From Vibrio lentus (GTDB lineage: Bacteria; Pseudomonadota; Gammaproteobacteria; Enterobacterales; Vibrionaceae), in contig NZ_JAUFQE010000002.1 in assembly GCF_030409755.1 (NCBI RefSeq), positions 992,001 through 1,056,000 of the forward strand: a stretch of DNA of 64,000 bases. Direction: 5' to 3'. Shown here piece by piece: positions 53,708 through 63,241 of this stretch. A program made the position numbers and the translations under genes. Below the pieces are notes generated by a model. It worked only from the letters and a program-made list of their open reading frames with translations. It was not told where the DNA came from and ran no database searches. Within the stretch, counting starts at the first letter, position 1. Each line of letters begins with the position of its first letter.

Positions 53708-54283
53708 TTTATGGAATAGTGTGTCATACTTTTTTATGGAATTGTTGTTAGTTATTTAGTGTGTCGATGTGACGTTAGAGGCTTTTTGACATAGCCTTAC
53801 CTAGCGAGCGAAATGATACTTGATGAGTAACAAAACTGTCAAATGCCACATTGTGCATATTCATTCAGTTTGCGTGTTAAGTCCGATATTTTTGTGATCT
53901 TCTGTGAAAAAAAATTATGTAGGTTCCTCTAAATTTTCTTAATGTAGTGATATTGATTCATATAACTTATATTACTCGGATTAGTAGTAAATTGGGTTAG
54001 GATCTAGTCTCCAATTTATTAATAATTTTCGATGTGAATTAAGATTCTAGATTCATTTGCCTTGTCAATAATTTAGCTCGACAAATCAATATTTTAGCAT
54101 TTTAATTTGAATGAAAAGTCAAAATCATATTGATTCTTATATTCAATCCGTGACTTAAAATCACAAGTTAAATCAAAGGTCATCTTTTCTTATAAATTCC
54201 ATTACTTGTCTATAAATATTCATGGCTAAAATGAATTGATTCGGTTGTGATGGGCACAGCTGTTGAGTAAGGAAATGGAATTG
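53708..54283. other. AT-rich divergent region between TetR and chitinase genes
   Basis: This gap of about 575 bp is very AT-rich and holds no gene. It must carry the chitinase promoter and the TetR paralog 2 promoter. I see no clear operator beyond the GTAC site at its left edge. Confidence 0.5.
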
Positions 54284-56473
54284 ATGTTGAAACGTAAAGC
54301 TCTGCAATTAGCGGTATCTGTCGGAATGGCCGCAATGTCTGGCGCTGTTTATGCGAATGGTTCAGATATGACGAATCCAGATTCTGGTGTCGTAGTCGGT
54401 TATTGGCACAACTGGTGTGATGGTGGTGGTTACCAAGGTGGCAATGCGCCTTGTGTGACATTGGACGAAGTGAACCCAATGTACAACATCGTGAATGTGT
54501 CATTCATGAAAGTGTACGATGTGGCGGATGGTCGAATTCCTACTTTTAAACTAGACCCAACCATTGGGTTATCAGAACAACAATTTATTGACCAAATCTC
54601 AGAACTCAACAAGCAAGGTCGTTCTGTCCTGTTAGCTCTGGGTGGTGCAGATGCACACGTAGAACTAGAAACCGGTGATGAAAGAGCTTTTGCTGATGAA
54701 ATTATTCGTCTGACTGAGCGTTACGGCTTCGATGGTCTGGATATCGATCTGGAGCAAGCCGCGGTAACCGCAGCCAACAACCAAACTGTTATTCCTGATG
54801 CGTTAAAACTGGTGAAAGACCATTACCGTGCGGAAGGCAAAAACTTCCTCATCACGATGGCGCCTGAATTTCCGTACTTAACGTCTGGTGGTAAATATGT
54901 ACCATACATCGACAATCTAGAAGGTTACTACGACTGGATTAACCCTCAATTCTACAATCAAGGTGGCGATGGTATTTGGGTTGATGGTATCGGTTGGATT
55001 GCACAAAACAATGATGAATTGAAAGAAGAGTTCATCTACTACATTTCTGATTCTCTAATCAACGGTACTCGTGGCTTCCACAAGATCCCACACGACAAGT
55101 TAGTGTTTGGTATCCCTTCGAGCATTGATGCTGCAGCTACGGGTTTCGTGCAAGATCCTCAAGATCTTTACGACGCATTTGAGACCTTAACGACTCAAGG
55201 CCAACCTCTGCGCGGTGTAATGACGTGGTCTATCAACTGGGACATGGGCACCGATAAGAACGGCCAACAATACAACGAACAGTTCATCAAAGATTACGGC
55301 CCATTTGTTCACGGGCAAGTGACACCGCCACCGGTTGAAGGTGAGCCAGTGCTGAAAGGCGTTGAACATGCGCGTGTTCTTCATGGCAGCGCATTTGACC
55401 CAATGGAAGGTGTCACTGCAACAGACAAAGAAGACGGTGATTTAACGTCTTCAATTGATGTTGAAGGGTATGTTGAAACAGCGGTTATTGGCACTTATGT
55501 TCTGACTTACCGTGTGAAAGACAGTGACGATAACGAAACCACCAAAGCAAGAACGGTAGAAGTTTACAGCCAAAAACCAGTATTCGATGGCGTATCTGAT
55601 ACGACAGTAATACTTGGTTCTGCATTCGACCCAATAGCAGGTGTGACGGCGAATGATGCAGAAGATGGTGACCTAACGAGTTCTATTACACACACTGGCA
55701 GTGTCGATGTGAATGAAATGGGCAACTACTCGCTTGTATATAGTGTGACAGACAGTGCGCATCAAACCGTCACTGCTGAACGTAAAGTGTCTGTGACTGA
55801 CGGTTCTAACTGTGCTGCTGCATGGGATGCCGAAACGGTTTATGTTGAAGGCGACCAAGCTTCACATGACGGTTCAACGTGGGCAGCCGGCTGGTACACT
55901 CGTGGCGAAGAGCCGGGAACAACAGGTGAGTGGGGCGTTTGGAGAAAGGTTTCAGATTCTTCTTGCGGTGGTAACCCTGATCCGGGTACAGATCCTGAAC
56001 TTGAAGTTTCGGGTCTTCAGTCCGAATACGCACCTGATAACGGTGATGTCCGCTTGGATCTGACACTAACGTCAAACGAAGCGTTAGATGTGACTGCAAT
56101 GGTGCTAAATAGTGCAGGTACTTTAGTTGAACAGACTAAAGTAAACCTCGTCGATAGCCAAACAATCACTATCGTTTTGAATGACGTAACTGAAGGCCAA
56201 TACTCACTTGAAGTGGTTGGTACTGCATCGGATGGTGAAATGGTCATGGTGAATAATTCGTTCTCTGTGAAAGACGGTGGCGGTACTACACCACCTCCAG
56301 GTGATTACCCTCCTTATGAAGCGGGCACAAACTACGCAGCCGGTGACATTGTAGTGGGTAGTGATAATGGTTTATACGAATGTAAACCTTGGCCATACAC
56401 GGCTTGGTGTGCAAGCGCATCTTACGCTCCTGCAGAGAGCCAATACTGGCAAGATGCTTGGACAAAGCTGTAA
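54284..56473 (+). CDS. Secreted GH18 chitinase with Ig-like and chitin-binding domains
   Basis: This 729-residue enzyme has a signal peptide (residues 1-24, ending VYAN). The GH18 catalytic domain (about 34-350) has GFDGLDIDLEQ, with the catalytic acid Glu157. Two Ig-like DUF5011-type domains follow (GVTATDKEDGDLTSSI and GVTANDAEDGDLTSSI), then a CBM5/12 module (AWDAETVYVEGDQASHDGS, with GEWGVW). A further beta domain precedes a second, C-terminal CBM5/12-like module (YPPYEAGTNYAAGDIVVGSD, ending YWQDAWTKL). It degrades chitin outside the cell. The frame opens at a TTG at 54263; ATG 54284 gives the proper signal peptide. Confidence 0.93.
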   Translation: MLKRKALQLAVSVGMAAMSGAVYANGSDMTNPDSGVVVGYWHNWCDGGGYQGGNAPCVTLDEVNPMYNIVNVSFMKVYDVADGRIPTFKLDPTIGLSEQQFIDQISELNKQGRSVLLALGGADAHVELETGDERAFADEIIRLTERYGFDGLDIDLEQAAVTAANNQTVIPDALKLVKDHYRAEGKNFLITMAPEFPYLTSGGKYVPYIDNLEGYYDWINPQFYNQGGDGIWVDGIGWIAQNNDELKEEFIYYISDSLINGTRGFHKIPHDKLVFGIPSSIDAAATGFVQDPQDLYDAFETLTTQGQPLRGVMTWSINWDMGTDKNGQQYNEQFIKDYGPFVHGQVTPPPVEGEPVLKGVEHARVLHGSAFDPMEGVTATDKEDGDLTSSIDVEGYVETAVIGTYVLTYRVKDSDDNETTKARTVEVYSQKPVFDGVSDTTVILGSAFDPIAGVTANDAEDGDLTSSITHTGSVDVNEMGNYSLVYSVTDSAHQTVTAERKVSVTDGSNCAAAWDAETVYVEGDQASHDGSTWAAGWYTRGEEPGTTGEWGVWRKVSDSSCGGNPDPGTDPELEVSGLQSEYAPDNGDVRLDLTLTSNEALDVTAMVLNSAGTLVEQTKVNLVDSQTITIVLNDVTEGQYSLEVVGTASDGEMVMVNNSFSVKDGGGTTPPPGDYPPYEAGTNYAAGDIVVGSDNGLYECKPWPYTAWCASASYAPAESQYWQDAWTKL

Positions 56474-56521
56474 GTCAGCTAGATTTAACGGTAGACGCTA
56501 GAGACACAAAGTAAACGATAC

Positions 56522-56548
56522 AAGAGAGGCTATATGCCTCTCTTTTTT
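56522..56548 (+). terminator. Terminator after the chitinase gene
   Basis: AAGAGAGGC pairs with GCCTCTCTT around TATAT, followed by a T run. Confidence 0.9.
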
Positions 56549-56721
56549 GTGCCTGCAATTCATGACGATGTAGGTTTGGCTTCATTAAAACCGATTTGTA
56601 ATCTCAAGCTTGAGTATACGCTTTGCTCTAGATCAAAATAAGAGTGATTATCAATTGTATTAATGGATTGATAGATGCACTATGCGCACAGTGAATTTTC
56701 AATTTTGTGAATATCTAAATA

Positions 56722-57642
56722 ATGAATCTAGCGCAAGTCGACCTCAACCTCTTAGTCATCCTAAAGCATCTTTTAGAAGAAAAGCATGTGTCTAATACGG
56801 CCTTAGCGCTTGATATGAGCCAGCCAACGGTGAGTCGTTCGCTACAAAAACTGCGCACTGTATTTAATGATGACTTGTTGGTGAGAGCGGCTTATGGCTA
56901 TGAATTAACGCCAAAAGCGGAAGCGATTAAACAAGATCTTAACTCTGTACTTACGCGCTTAGAAAAGCTGGTTCACGGAGACGTATTTGAACCTCAGACT
57001 AGTGACAATACCGTTCGTTTTTTTGGCTTGGTTCCTCAAGTTTCGCACTTATTGCCAAAAGTCGTGGCGCAAATTCGTAAACAAGCACCGAACATGGTGG
57101 TTGATATTGACTCCATCCCTAAACGTCACTTTGAACCTTTATTGTCGGGCGATGCGCACTTCGTGCTGTCAACGCATGAGCCGTTAAGCTCTGAGCAGAA
57201 TCTGTATCGAATGTTCGTGATCAGCCGCGATTACCGCCTGTTGATGAGCAAAGACCACCCGTTGGCAGACAAAGAGATCACAGTCGATGATTTACTTAAC
57301 AGCCAACTAGGTCAGATTTCACTGCAAGGTGACAAAAAACTCTCCATTGAAAATCGCTTTAAAGATTTAGGCTTGATTGATAAGCAGCGCCAACTATCGA
57401 TTCCGATTCAGCTGTCCAATTTTAATATTGCTGCGGATATCGCTGAGACGACTGACATCATATTTCACTTACCGACACCGTTTGCCACACGAGCCGCTAA
57501 TCAAAGAGATTTAATTTGTAAACGCGTACCTAAAGCCATCAGAAGCCCATCAGAAGATGTGTATCTATATTGGCACAAACGTTTCCACAATGATCCTATG
57601 TGTCGATGGGTTCGCAATCTATTTAAAGAGATATATACCTGA
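56722..57642 (+). CDS. LysR-family transcriptional regulator
   Basis: This 306-residue protein starts MNLAQVDLNLLVILKHLLEE. The HTH includes NTALALDMSQPTVSRSLQKL, and the effector domain ends EDVYLYWHKRFHNDPMCRWVR, typical of the LeuO/NodD-like branch. It lies between chitinase and the TonB receptor and reads in the same direction, 180 bp before the receptor. It could regulate either neighbour; IrgB in Vibrio cholerae is a LysR protein next to an iron-regulated receptor, but that pair is divergent. Confidence 0.83.
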   Translation: MNLAQVDLNLLVILKHLLEEKHVSNTALALDMSQPTVSRSLQKLRTVFNDDLLVRAAYGYELTPKAEAIKQDLNSVLTRLEKLVHGDVFEPQTSDNTVRFFGLVPQVSHLLPKVVAQIRKQAPNMVVDIDSIPKRHFEPLLSGDAHFVLSTHEPLSSEQNLYRMFVISRDYRLLMSKDHPLADKEITVDDLLNSQLGQISLQGDKKLSIENRFKDLGLIDKQRQLSIPIQLSNFNIAADIAETTDIIFHLPTPFATRAANQRDLICKRVPKAIRSPSEDVYLYWHKRFHNDPMCRWVRNLFKEIYT

Positions 57643-57763
57643 TTTATCTTGGTGGTGAATGTGATTTCAATAATGCCATTGAAATGAATATGACTTTGTT
57701 TTGTTATTTGAAAGGTGAATAGCGAGAATCAATTTTTGGTATGAAACTTTCGTTGATAAGAAT

Positions 57764-57774
57764 GGTACTAGGTT
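57764..57774. promoter_or_regulatory. Near-match to the GTAC motif before the TonB receptor
   Basis: GGTACTAGGTT matches GTACTAGGTAC in its first nine core positions but loses the final AC. It lies just upstream of the Fur box. Confidence 0.35.
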
Positions 57775-57781
57775 GTTTAAT

Positions 57782-57800
57782 GCAAACCATTATCATTACC
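57782..57800 (-). promoter_or_regulatory. Fur box upstream of the TonB receptor
   Basis: On the minus strand the site reads GGTAATGATAATGGTTTGC, matching 14 of 19 positions of the Fur consensus, including an unbroken TAATGATAAT. It lies 24 bp before the receptor start, so repression by Fur with iron is expected. Confidence 0.75.
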
Positions 57801-57823
57801 AATCACATATAAGAATAAATATC

Positions 57824-59869
57824 ATGTCTGAGAGATCTCTTTTGATTCGCAAACCTCTTTTGGTTCGTAAACCCCTTTCGATCGCAGTCGCTGTTATTTG
57901 TACGTCACTTTCGGCTAACGTGTTAGCGCAAGAAGAAGCACAAGCTACCGATGAACAAATGGTGGTTACGGCAACTCGTACTGAGATGGCACTAAAACAA
58001 GCACCAGCTTCAATGTCGGTTATCACCGCTCAAGATATCGAAGACAGCCCTGGTATTACCTTAGCTGACATCGTCGCTGAATCAACGAGTGTTGAGTCTG
58101 ACTTCGACAGCACACGTGCTGGCCGTCAAATGATCTCTATTCGTGGTATGGATTCTGATTACACGCTTATCATGGTCAATGGCCGTCGTCTAAGTTCGGC
58201 GAGCGCTATCATCCGTGGTAACGACTTCGACCTTTCTACCATTCCTGCTGATTCAATCGAACGTGTTGAAATCATCCGTGGCCCAATGTCTGCACTTTAC
58301 GGTTCAGATGGCATGGGTGGCACAATCAATATCATCACCAAGGCTCCAGAAAATGATTGGAGTTCAACACTAAGCATGGACACGTCTTCACCGTTAGATG
58401 GTGATGGTGGTGAAGAGTACTCGATGGGCTTCACCACCTCTGGTGCTCTAATTGAAGATGAATTGTTTGCACGCGTTTCTGTGAACCAAACTAGTCGCAA
58501 TGCATGGCAGCCATACTCTGGTACACACAGCTCCGGTTACGATCGCTCAGATGTTACCGCTTTAGAAGAGCGTGACACACTAAGCTTACTCGCAAGCTTG
58601 ACTTGGAATGCGACAGACAACCAAACGATCGACTTTGATTTTGGTTACAGCGACGACGAACGTGACGGTTTAGCTGAATACGCTACAGGTGCAAACCCTG
58701 TTGATAGTAAGGTTGTACGTAACAGCCAAGCGATTACGCACAGTGGCTTTTGGAGTTGGGGTGATACGCAAGTGCGTTATTCTCGTGAGAACGTGACTGA
58801 TAATGATGCTGCTGACTCAGATACTAGCTACAGCAGCGATGTTGAAGAGTTAACTCAAATCGTAGAAGCGTCTGCAACGACTTATCTTGGCGAGAGTCAC
58901 ACTGTAACATTTGGTATGGACTACCAGTTAAGTGAATTAACCAACAAAGAAAACCTCGTTAATGGAACATCAGAAGCTTACCAAGGTGCATTGTTTGTTC
59001 AAGACCAATGGTTGATGACTGAGCAGTTAACTGCAACAGTCGGTGGTCGTTTGGATAAGCACGAATTGTACGGTGAAGAGTTCAGTCCTCGTGTGTATCT
59101 AGTTCATCAAACGACCAATGACCTCATCATCAAAGGCGGCGTGGGCAAGGCGTTCAAAGCGCCGACTTTGACGCAAAACCAAGCAGACTATCAAGTGAAT
59201 AGCTGTAAGGGTGCTTGTGATTTATATGGTAACGAAGACCTCAAGCCTGAAACTAGTTGGAACTATGAGATTGCGGCTATATACAGTCAACCTCGTTGGA
59301 ATGTCGAAGGTGCTTTGTTCCGTAATGAAATTAACGACCTTATTGACCGTGACGACACATACTGCGAGAACGGCGGCATGTTTGAATCGGGTAAAGGGTG
59401 TGCGGATAGCTCTAGCTCAACTGGCTATGTGAAAGGAAAGCGTACTTATACCAATGTTTCAGAGGCTGTGGTTCAAGGTGCTGAACTGACTGGTCAATTC
59501 CAAATTACCGACGAGTGGGGCGTGTCTGGTAACTACACGTTCTTAGACACAGAAGACAAATCAACAGGTGAAGAGCTGCTTGAGCGCTATAAGCATTCAG
59601 GTTTAGTAAAGCTGAACTGGAGCCCAACTTACGATCTAAACACGTTCATCAGCGCTCGTTACCGAGGTGAACGTAATATCGAAACTGATTTGACTCAAGA
59701 TGCTTACACGACACTGAACATTGGCGGGGTATATAACATTAATGATTCAGTTAGAGTACGCGCAGGCGTTACTAACTTGACTGATGAAGCGGTATCTCAA
59801 GAGCTTGAGAACATGGGCTACGTCGAAGAGCCACGTACTTACTATGTAGGTATGACTGCAGATTTCTAA
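57824..59869 (+). CDS. TonB-dependent siderophore receptor (IrgA/CirA-like)
   Basis: This protein of 681 residues has a signal peptide with an unusual basic leader (LLIRKPLLVRKPLS, a small internal duplication), cleaved near VLAQ. The TonB box region is EQMVVTAT; the plug domain has VERVEI-type SIERVEIIRGPMSALYGSD and GTINIITK. A 22-strand barrel ends in YYVGMTADF, with terminal Phe. Two cysteine pairs (NSCKGACDLYG; TYCENGG with GKGCADSS) lie in outer loops, as in catecholate receptors. It imports a ferric siderophore, probably a catecholate. Start ATG 57824 lies just after the Fur box. Confidence 0.9.
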   Translation: MSERSLLIRKPLLVRKPLSIAVAVICTSLSANVLAQEEAQATDEQMVVTATRTEMALKQAPASMSVITAQDIEDSPGITLADIVAESTSVESDFDSTRAGRQMISIRGMDSDYTLIMVNGRRLSSASAIIRGNDFDLSTIPADSIERVEIIRGPMSALYGSDGMGGTINIITKAPENDWSSTLSMDTSSPLDGDGGEEYSMGFTTSGALIEDELFARVSVNQTSRNAWQPYSGTHSSGYDRSDVTALEERDTLSLLASLTWNATDNQTIDFDFGYSDDERDGLAEYATGANPVDSKVVRNSQAITHSGFWSWGDTQVRYSRENVTDNDAADSDTSYSSDVEELTQIVEASATTYLGESHTVTFGMDYQLSELTNKENLVNGTSEAYQGALFVQDQWLMTEQLTATVGGRLDKHELYGEEFSPRVYLVHQTTNDLIIKGGVGKAFKAPTLTQNQADYQVNSCKGACDLYGNEDLKPETSWNYEIAAIYSQPRWNVEGALFRNEINDLIDRDDTYCENGGMFESGKGCADSSSSTGYVKGKRTYTNVSEAVVQGAELTGQFQITDEWGVSGNYTFLDTEDKSTGEELLERYKHSGLVKLNWSPTYDLNTFISARYRGERNIETDLTQDAYTTLNIGGVYNINDSVRVRAGVTNLTDEAVSQELENMGYVEEPRTYYVGMTADF

Positions 59870-59913
59870 TCAGGTATGAGTGATTTCACTCGCTAAATTG
59901 ATAAGCAATAAAC

Positions 59914-59970
59914 AAAGAACCCACACAGGCTGGATACTCTATAAAGAGATTGGCGAGTGTGGGTTCTTTT
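59914..59970. terminator. Terminator after the TonB receptor gene
   Basis: AAAGAACCCACAC pairs with GTGTGGGTTCTTT around a loop of about 30 nt, followed by T. It may also serve the convergent methyltransferase gene. Confidence 0.7.
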
Positions 59971-60015
59971 GATTTGGGCGCTCGTAACTAGAGTGAGCAT
60001 AGGTGTAGAAAAGTG

Positions 60016-60759
60016 TTAGCTTTTTACACAAGCGATCAAAGCATTGCCTGACAAGTTATCCCATGGAAGTAACTTATCGTAATCGTGTTCAAAGATATGA
60101 ACCTCGAAGTAAGGCTTCAGTATTTCAATCAACTCTTTAAACGAGAACGCGACCATAGGGTGTTCATCATTCCAAATTTGCGTTTCACCTGCAGTTGTCT
60201 TTTCAATGCTGAGTTTCAATGCTTGCTTGCTACCTTCACCGGAGTAATACCAACCTGAGCGAAAGGTGAAATCATCTTGTTCTTGGTTGGCCGTGTGTCG
60301 AACAAACAAGTCATTGCTGATCTTCTCTTTGTCGACCACGTTGAAGCAGAACACACCTTCGGGTTTCAAGGCTCGGTGCACGCTTGCAATGCACTCTTTT
60401 AGTTTCTCTAGACCATCGTTGTAATGGATTGAATACAAGAAACAGGTGATCAAGTCGAGTGGCTCAGAGACTTCAAAGTTACTCATGTTTTGCACGGAGA
60501 AGTTGGCTTCAGGGCAACGAACTTGAGCAATATCGAGCATCGGTTTATTCAGATCAAGGCCATTACTTTGATAGCCGTAATCAATAAAATGACGAACATG
60601 TGGCCCTGTACCACATCCAAGGTCTAGGTGAGTTTTTCCTTTATTTCCAAAAATCTGATGTAGCCTACGAACGCAGTCACTCTGCGCTTGGTAGTCAATA
60701 TCGACACACATTAAATCATAGTAACCAGATAGGTCGGTATAGAGTGCGTTGGCGGACAT
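60016..60759 (-). CDS. SAM-dependent methyltransferase
   Basis: This 247-residue class I methyltransferase has motif I HLDLGCGTGPHVRHF, the acidic residue in NGLDLNKPML, and VQNMSNFEVSEPLDLITCFLYSIHY as motifs II-III. The C-terminal part has the usual extra strands (FSFKELIEILKPYF). The substrate is unknown. The start MSANALYTDLSGYYD at 60759 has AGG upstream; an extra five residues from 60774 are less likely. It stands alone between two terminators or gaps. Confidence 0.85.
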   Translation of the reverse strand: MSANALYTDLSGYYDLMCVDIDYQAQSDCVRRLHQIFGNKGKTHLDLGCGTGPHVRHFIDYGYQSNGLDLNKPMLDIAQVRCPEANFSVQNMSNFEVSEPLDLITCFLYSIHYNDGLEKLKECIASVHRALKPEGVFCFNVVDKEKISNDLFVRHTANQEQDDFTFRSGWYYSGEGSKQALKLSIEKTTAGETQIWNDEHPMVAFSFKELIEILKPYFEVHIFEHDYDKLLPWDNLSGNALIACVKS

Positions 60760-60938
60760 GTTTGCCTGCAGCATAAGCTGAAAAAATTGGGGTGGCGCAT
60801 CATATACTGAAATGTTGAAATCACAACTAAATATTCAATGACCGATGGGTTTTTATACCGACTTTTCGTTGTCAAAGCGTTTTGTTGTTTACGCGTTTTT
60901 AGGATTTATAATCTTTAAAATCGTCATGGGGTATTCTG

Positions 60939-62234
60939 TTATCCTAATGCTTCAACACACACCGCATCTCTATTAACTGACACTTGATTTTTACCGTTAG
61001 TTTTGGCGTTATAAAGGGCATCGTCCGTTACGCGAATTAAGGTGTTAATCGATCTCGTCGAATGGCAAATACAATGGTTGGTAATGCCTATACTGACGCT
61101 CGATGTAAACTGTCGGCGGTTAAACCCATAGAATGTGTGTTGACTGAAGTCGTGGCAAATCCTCTCTCCAATAACTTGGGTTTGTGTGGGGTTGGCATTA
61201 GGGATAAAGACAATGAACTCTTCTCCACCCCAACGACCAATCACGCCGTTCAAGGCCGCGACATGCGTTTTGATGGTGTTTGCTAGCTGTTTAATCACAG
61301 TATCACCAACGGTGTGCCCAAATTTATCGTTAATTAACTTGAAGTCATCAATATCAAGCAATAAACAAGACATTTCCATGTTGTGATGAGCTGGCTTATT
61401 TAACCAATCATAAATTGCGCGGCGATTAAAGACATCGGTTAGATCGTCATGCATCGCACGATAAAGCAGTTCTCTCTCTAGCTCTACTTTATCGGTTACT
61501 TCTTCAAGCACGACCTGAATTGCGTCTTCACCTTCCCAATTAATCACGTTGTCATAGAGATTGAAGTACTTCTTTGTCCCATCAAAGCACTGATTGATGA
61601 CGACAGAACTAAAGCTAGGTGGATTGCCGTTAAGGATATTATGGCAACGTTTTATTGCCGATTGGCGTTGTTCTTCAGGAACGATTGAAATAACCGACTC
61701 CATAGATAGAACATGTTCGATCGAGGTCGCCCCTTGTTGTTCAACCCAAGCTTGGTTGACCATTAAAGGTTTGAAATTGCGATGAATCAAAATGCCCTGT
61801 TTTGATGTACAGAGCAGTTCTCGATACATCCGGTCAGTCTCGTTACGCTTGCGTTCGCCTTCGACCACTTGTGTGATATCAATGAGCGTAACTTGTAAGG
61901 CGGGTCGGTTATTCAGTTCGATAACATGTGAAAGGCAGAACACAGATATGTTACGGCCATTGACCGGGATATCCGTGTAGACTTTTCCTTTATTAAGTTT
62001 GCATTTGATGGCTTCAAGGTATCTCTTCTTTGCGAGGCTTTGGTGTCCGTTAGGTACCAAAGCGTAGACAAAGTCGATATTGTCGAGCAGTTCTTCTCGA
62101 GTGGTGTAGCCAAAAATTTTGGCGATGTTATTGTCAACATCAACGACTCGGTGATCTTGTAGCGTCATATGGCCTTGTGTTGAATCGAAATTCTTACAGG
62201 GCATTGTGGTGGTTAAATCTAGTTGAATACTCAT
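60939..62234 (-). CDS. PAS-PAS-GGDEF diguanylate cyclase
   Basis: This 431-residue cytoplasmic protein has two PAS-like sensor domains (about residues 20-125 and 140-250) and a GGDEF domain starting near HDDLTDVFNRRAIYDWL. The active site is GGEEF and is intact, with LDIDDFKLINDKFGH before it. It should make c-di-GMP. No membrane segment is present, so it senses a cytoplasmic cue. Its ribosome-binding site (AGGA) is normal, but a (TGAAC)9 tract begins only 21 bp upstream of the start, so its expression may vary with repeat number. Confidence 0.9.
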   Translation of the reverse strand: MSIQLDLTTTMPCKNFDSTQGHMTLQDHRVVDVDNNIAKIFGYTTREELLDNIDFVYALVPNGHQSLAKKRYLEAIKCKLNKGKVYTDIPVNGRNISVFCLSHVIELNNRPALQVTLIDITQVVEGERKRNETDRMYRELLCTSKQGILIHRNFKPLMVNQAWVEQQGATSIEHVLSMESVISIVPEEQRQSAIKRCHNILNGNPPSFSSVVINQCFDGTKKYFNLYDNVINWEGEDAIQVVLEEVTDKVELERELLYRAMHDDLTDVFNRRAIYDWLNKPAHHNMEMSCLLLDIDDFKLINDKFGHTVGDTVIKQLANTIKTHVAALNGVIGRWGGEEFIVFIPNANPTQTQVIGERICHDFSQHTFYGFNRRQFTSSVSIGITNHCICHSTRSINTLIRVTDDALYNAKTNGKNQVSVNRDAVCVEALG

Positions 62235-62255
62235 ATGTTCCTGCTACTTTTTCAC

Positions 62256-62300
62256 TGAACTGAACTGAACTGAACTGAACTGAACTGAACTGAACTGAAC
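62256..62300. repeat. Pentanucleotide microsatellite (TGAAC)9
   Basis: Nine perfect copies of TGAAC lie 22-66 bp upstream of the PAS-GGDEF start, between any promoter and the ribosome-binding site or within the promoter spacer. On the transcribed strand the unit reads GTTCA. Polymerase slippage would change the length in 5-bp steps. Confidence 0.95.
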
Positions 62301-62467
62301 TACGTGTGGTTCCTTCGGCGCTTTGATCGCAAGAGTGCAATGGAACACTTTTGCGACGAGACTAGACCAGCAAAGTATGCTATCTAAGTATCAATCAGTT
62401 TGGCATTTATAACTTTTTTATTAATCAGTAATTTTACCCAATCAAACGAAGTGATAAGGAAAGCACA

Positions 62468-62950
62468 GTGGTCATGGGAACAAAGGAAGTCATAGACATT
62501 AAAATAGACGATTTGTCCGGCGGCGAAGTTATCGTGTTGCTAGAAGAACATCTTGCCGATATGTATGCTACGTCTCCGCCTGAGAGCGTACATGCCCTTG
62601 ATCTTGATGGACTCAAGTCGCCAGAGATAACGTTTTTCAGCGCTTGGAAAGACAGTCAATTACTAGGATGTGTTGCCATCAAAGAGCTTGATACTCAACA
62701 CGCGGAGCTTAAGTCAATGAGGACGTCTCAGTTTGCTCGAAACTTAGGTGTTGCTAGTCAACTTTTACAACACGTTTTGGATACAGCAAACGCTCGTAAA
62801 TATCGACAAATCAGCTTAGAAACAGGCTCTGAGGAGTACTTCAAACCTGCCCGTAACTTATATGAGAAGTTTGGCTTTGGTTATTGTGAACCGTTTGCTG
62901 ATTATGAGCTAGATCCTTACAGCCAGTTTATGAGTATCGAACTACGTTAG
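62468..62950 (+). CDS. GNAT-family N-acetyltransferase
   Basis: This 160-residue protein has a GNAT fold. The acetyl-CoA loop region is SMRTSQFARNLGVASQLLQHVLD, with the pattern R-x-x-G/N-x-G/A reduced to ARNLGVA. RQISLETGSEEYFKPARNLYEKFGFGYC is the typical C-terminal half. It transfers acetyl from acetyl-CoA to an unknown amine. GTG 62468 has AAGGA upstream; ATG 62474 is an alternative. Confidence 0.85.
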   Translation: MVMGTKEVIDIKIDDLSGGEVIVLLEEHLADMYATSPPESVHALDLDGLKSPEITFFSAWKDSQLLGCVAIKELDTQHAELKSMRTSQFARNLGVASQLLQHVLDTANARKYRQISLETGSEEYFKPARNLYEKFGFGYCEPFADYELDPYSQFMSIELR

Positions 62951-62970
62951 AAGTCACTACATCGCAATAA

Positions 62971-63190
62971 GAGATTCCCTATCACGTTCGTTCCTCACTG
63001 TAGGGAATGACGGAGGGGTGTATTTTCCCGTAGAGAGTGACGTGGTTGTAGTTCGCGGTCGGAAGTGACGAACATAACATTTAGGTGATTTCCCTTGCGT
63101 CATTCCAGAACTGAGGGACGAGGTATCTGGAATCTCTTAGCGCAAAGTGAGGTTCCTTATCACGTTTGTTCCTTACTGTAGGGAATGACG
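62971..63190. repeat. Palindromic repeat array 5
   Basis: Type A elements near 62973 and 63151 flank a type B element (63100-63136), in the same order as arrays 3 and 4. They lie between the acetyltransferase and subtilase genes. Confidence 0.82.
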
Positions 63191-63241
63191 AGGTGGGGTG
63201 TATCTCGACGACTTGTACTTCTATTTTGCTGTTGTGAAAAA

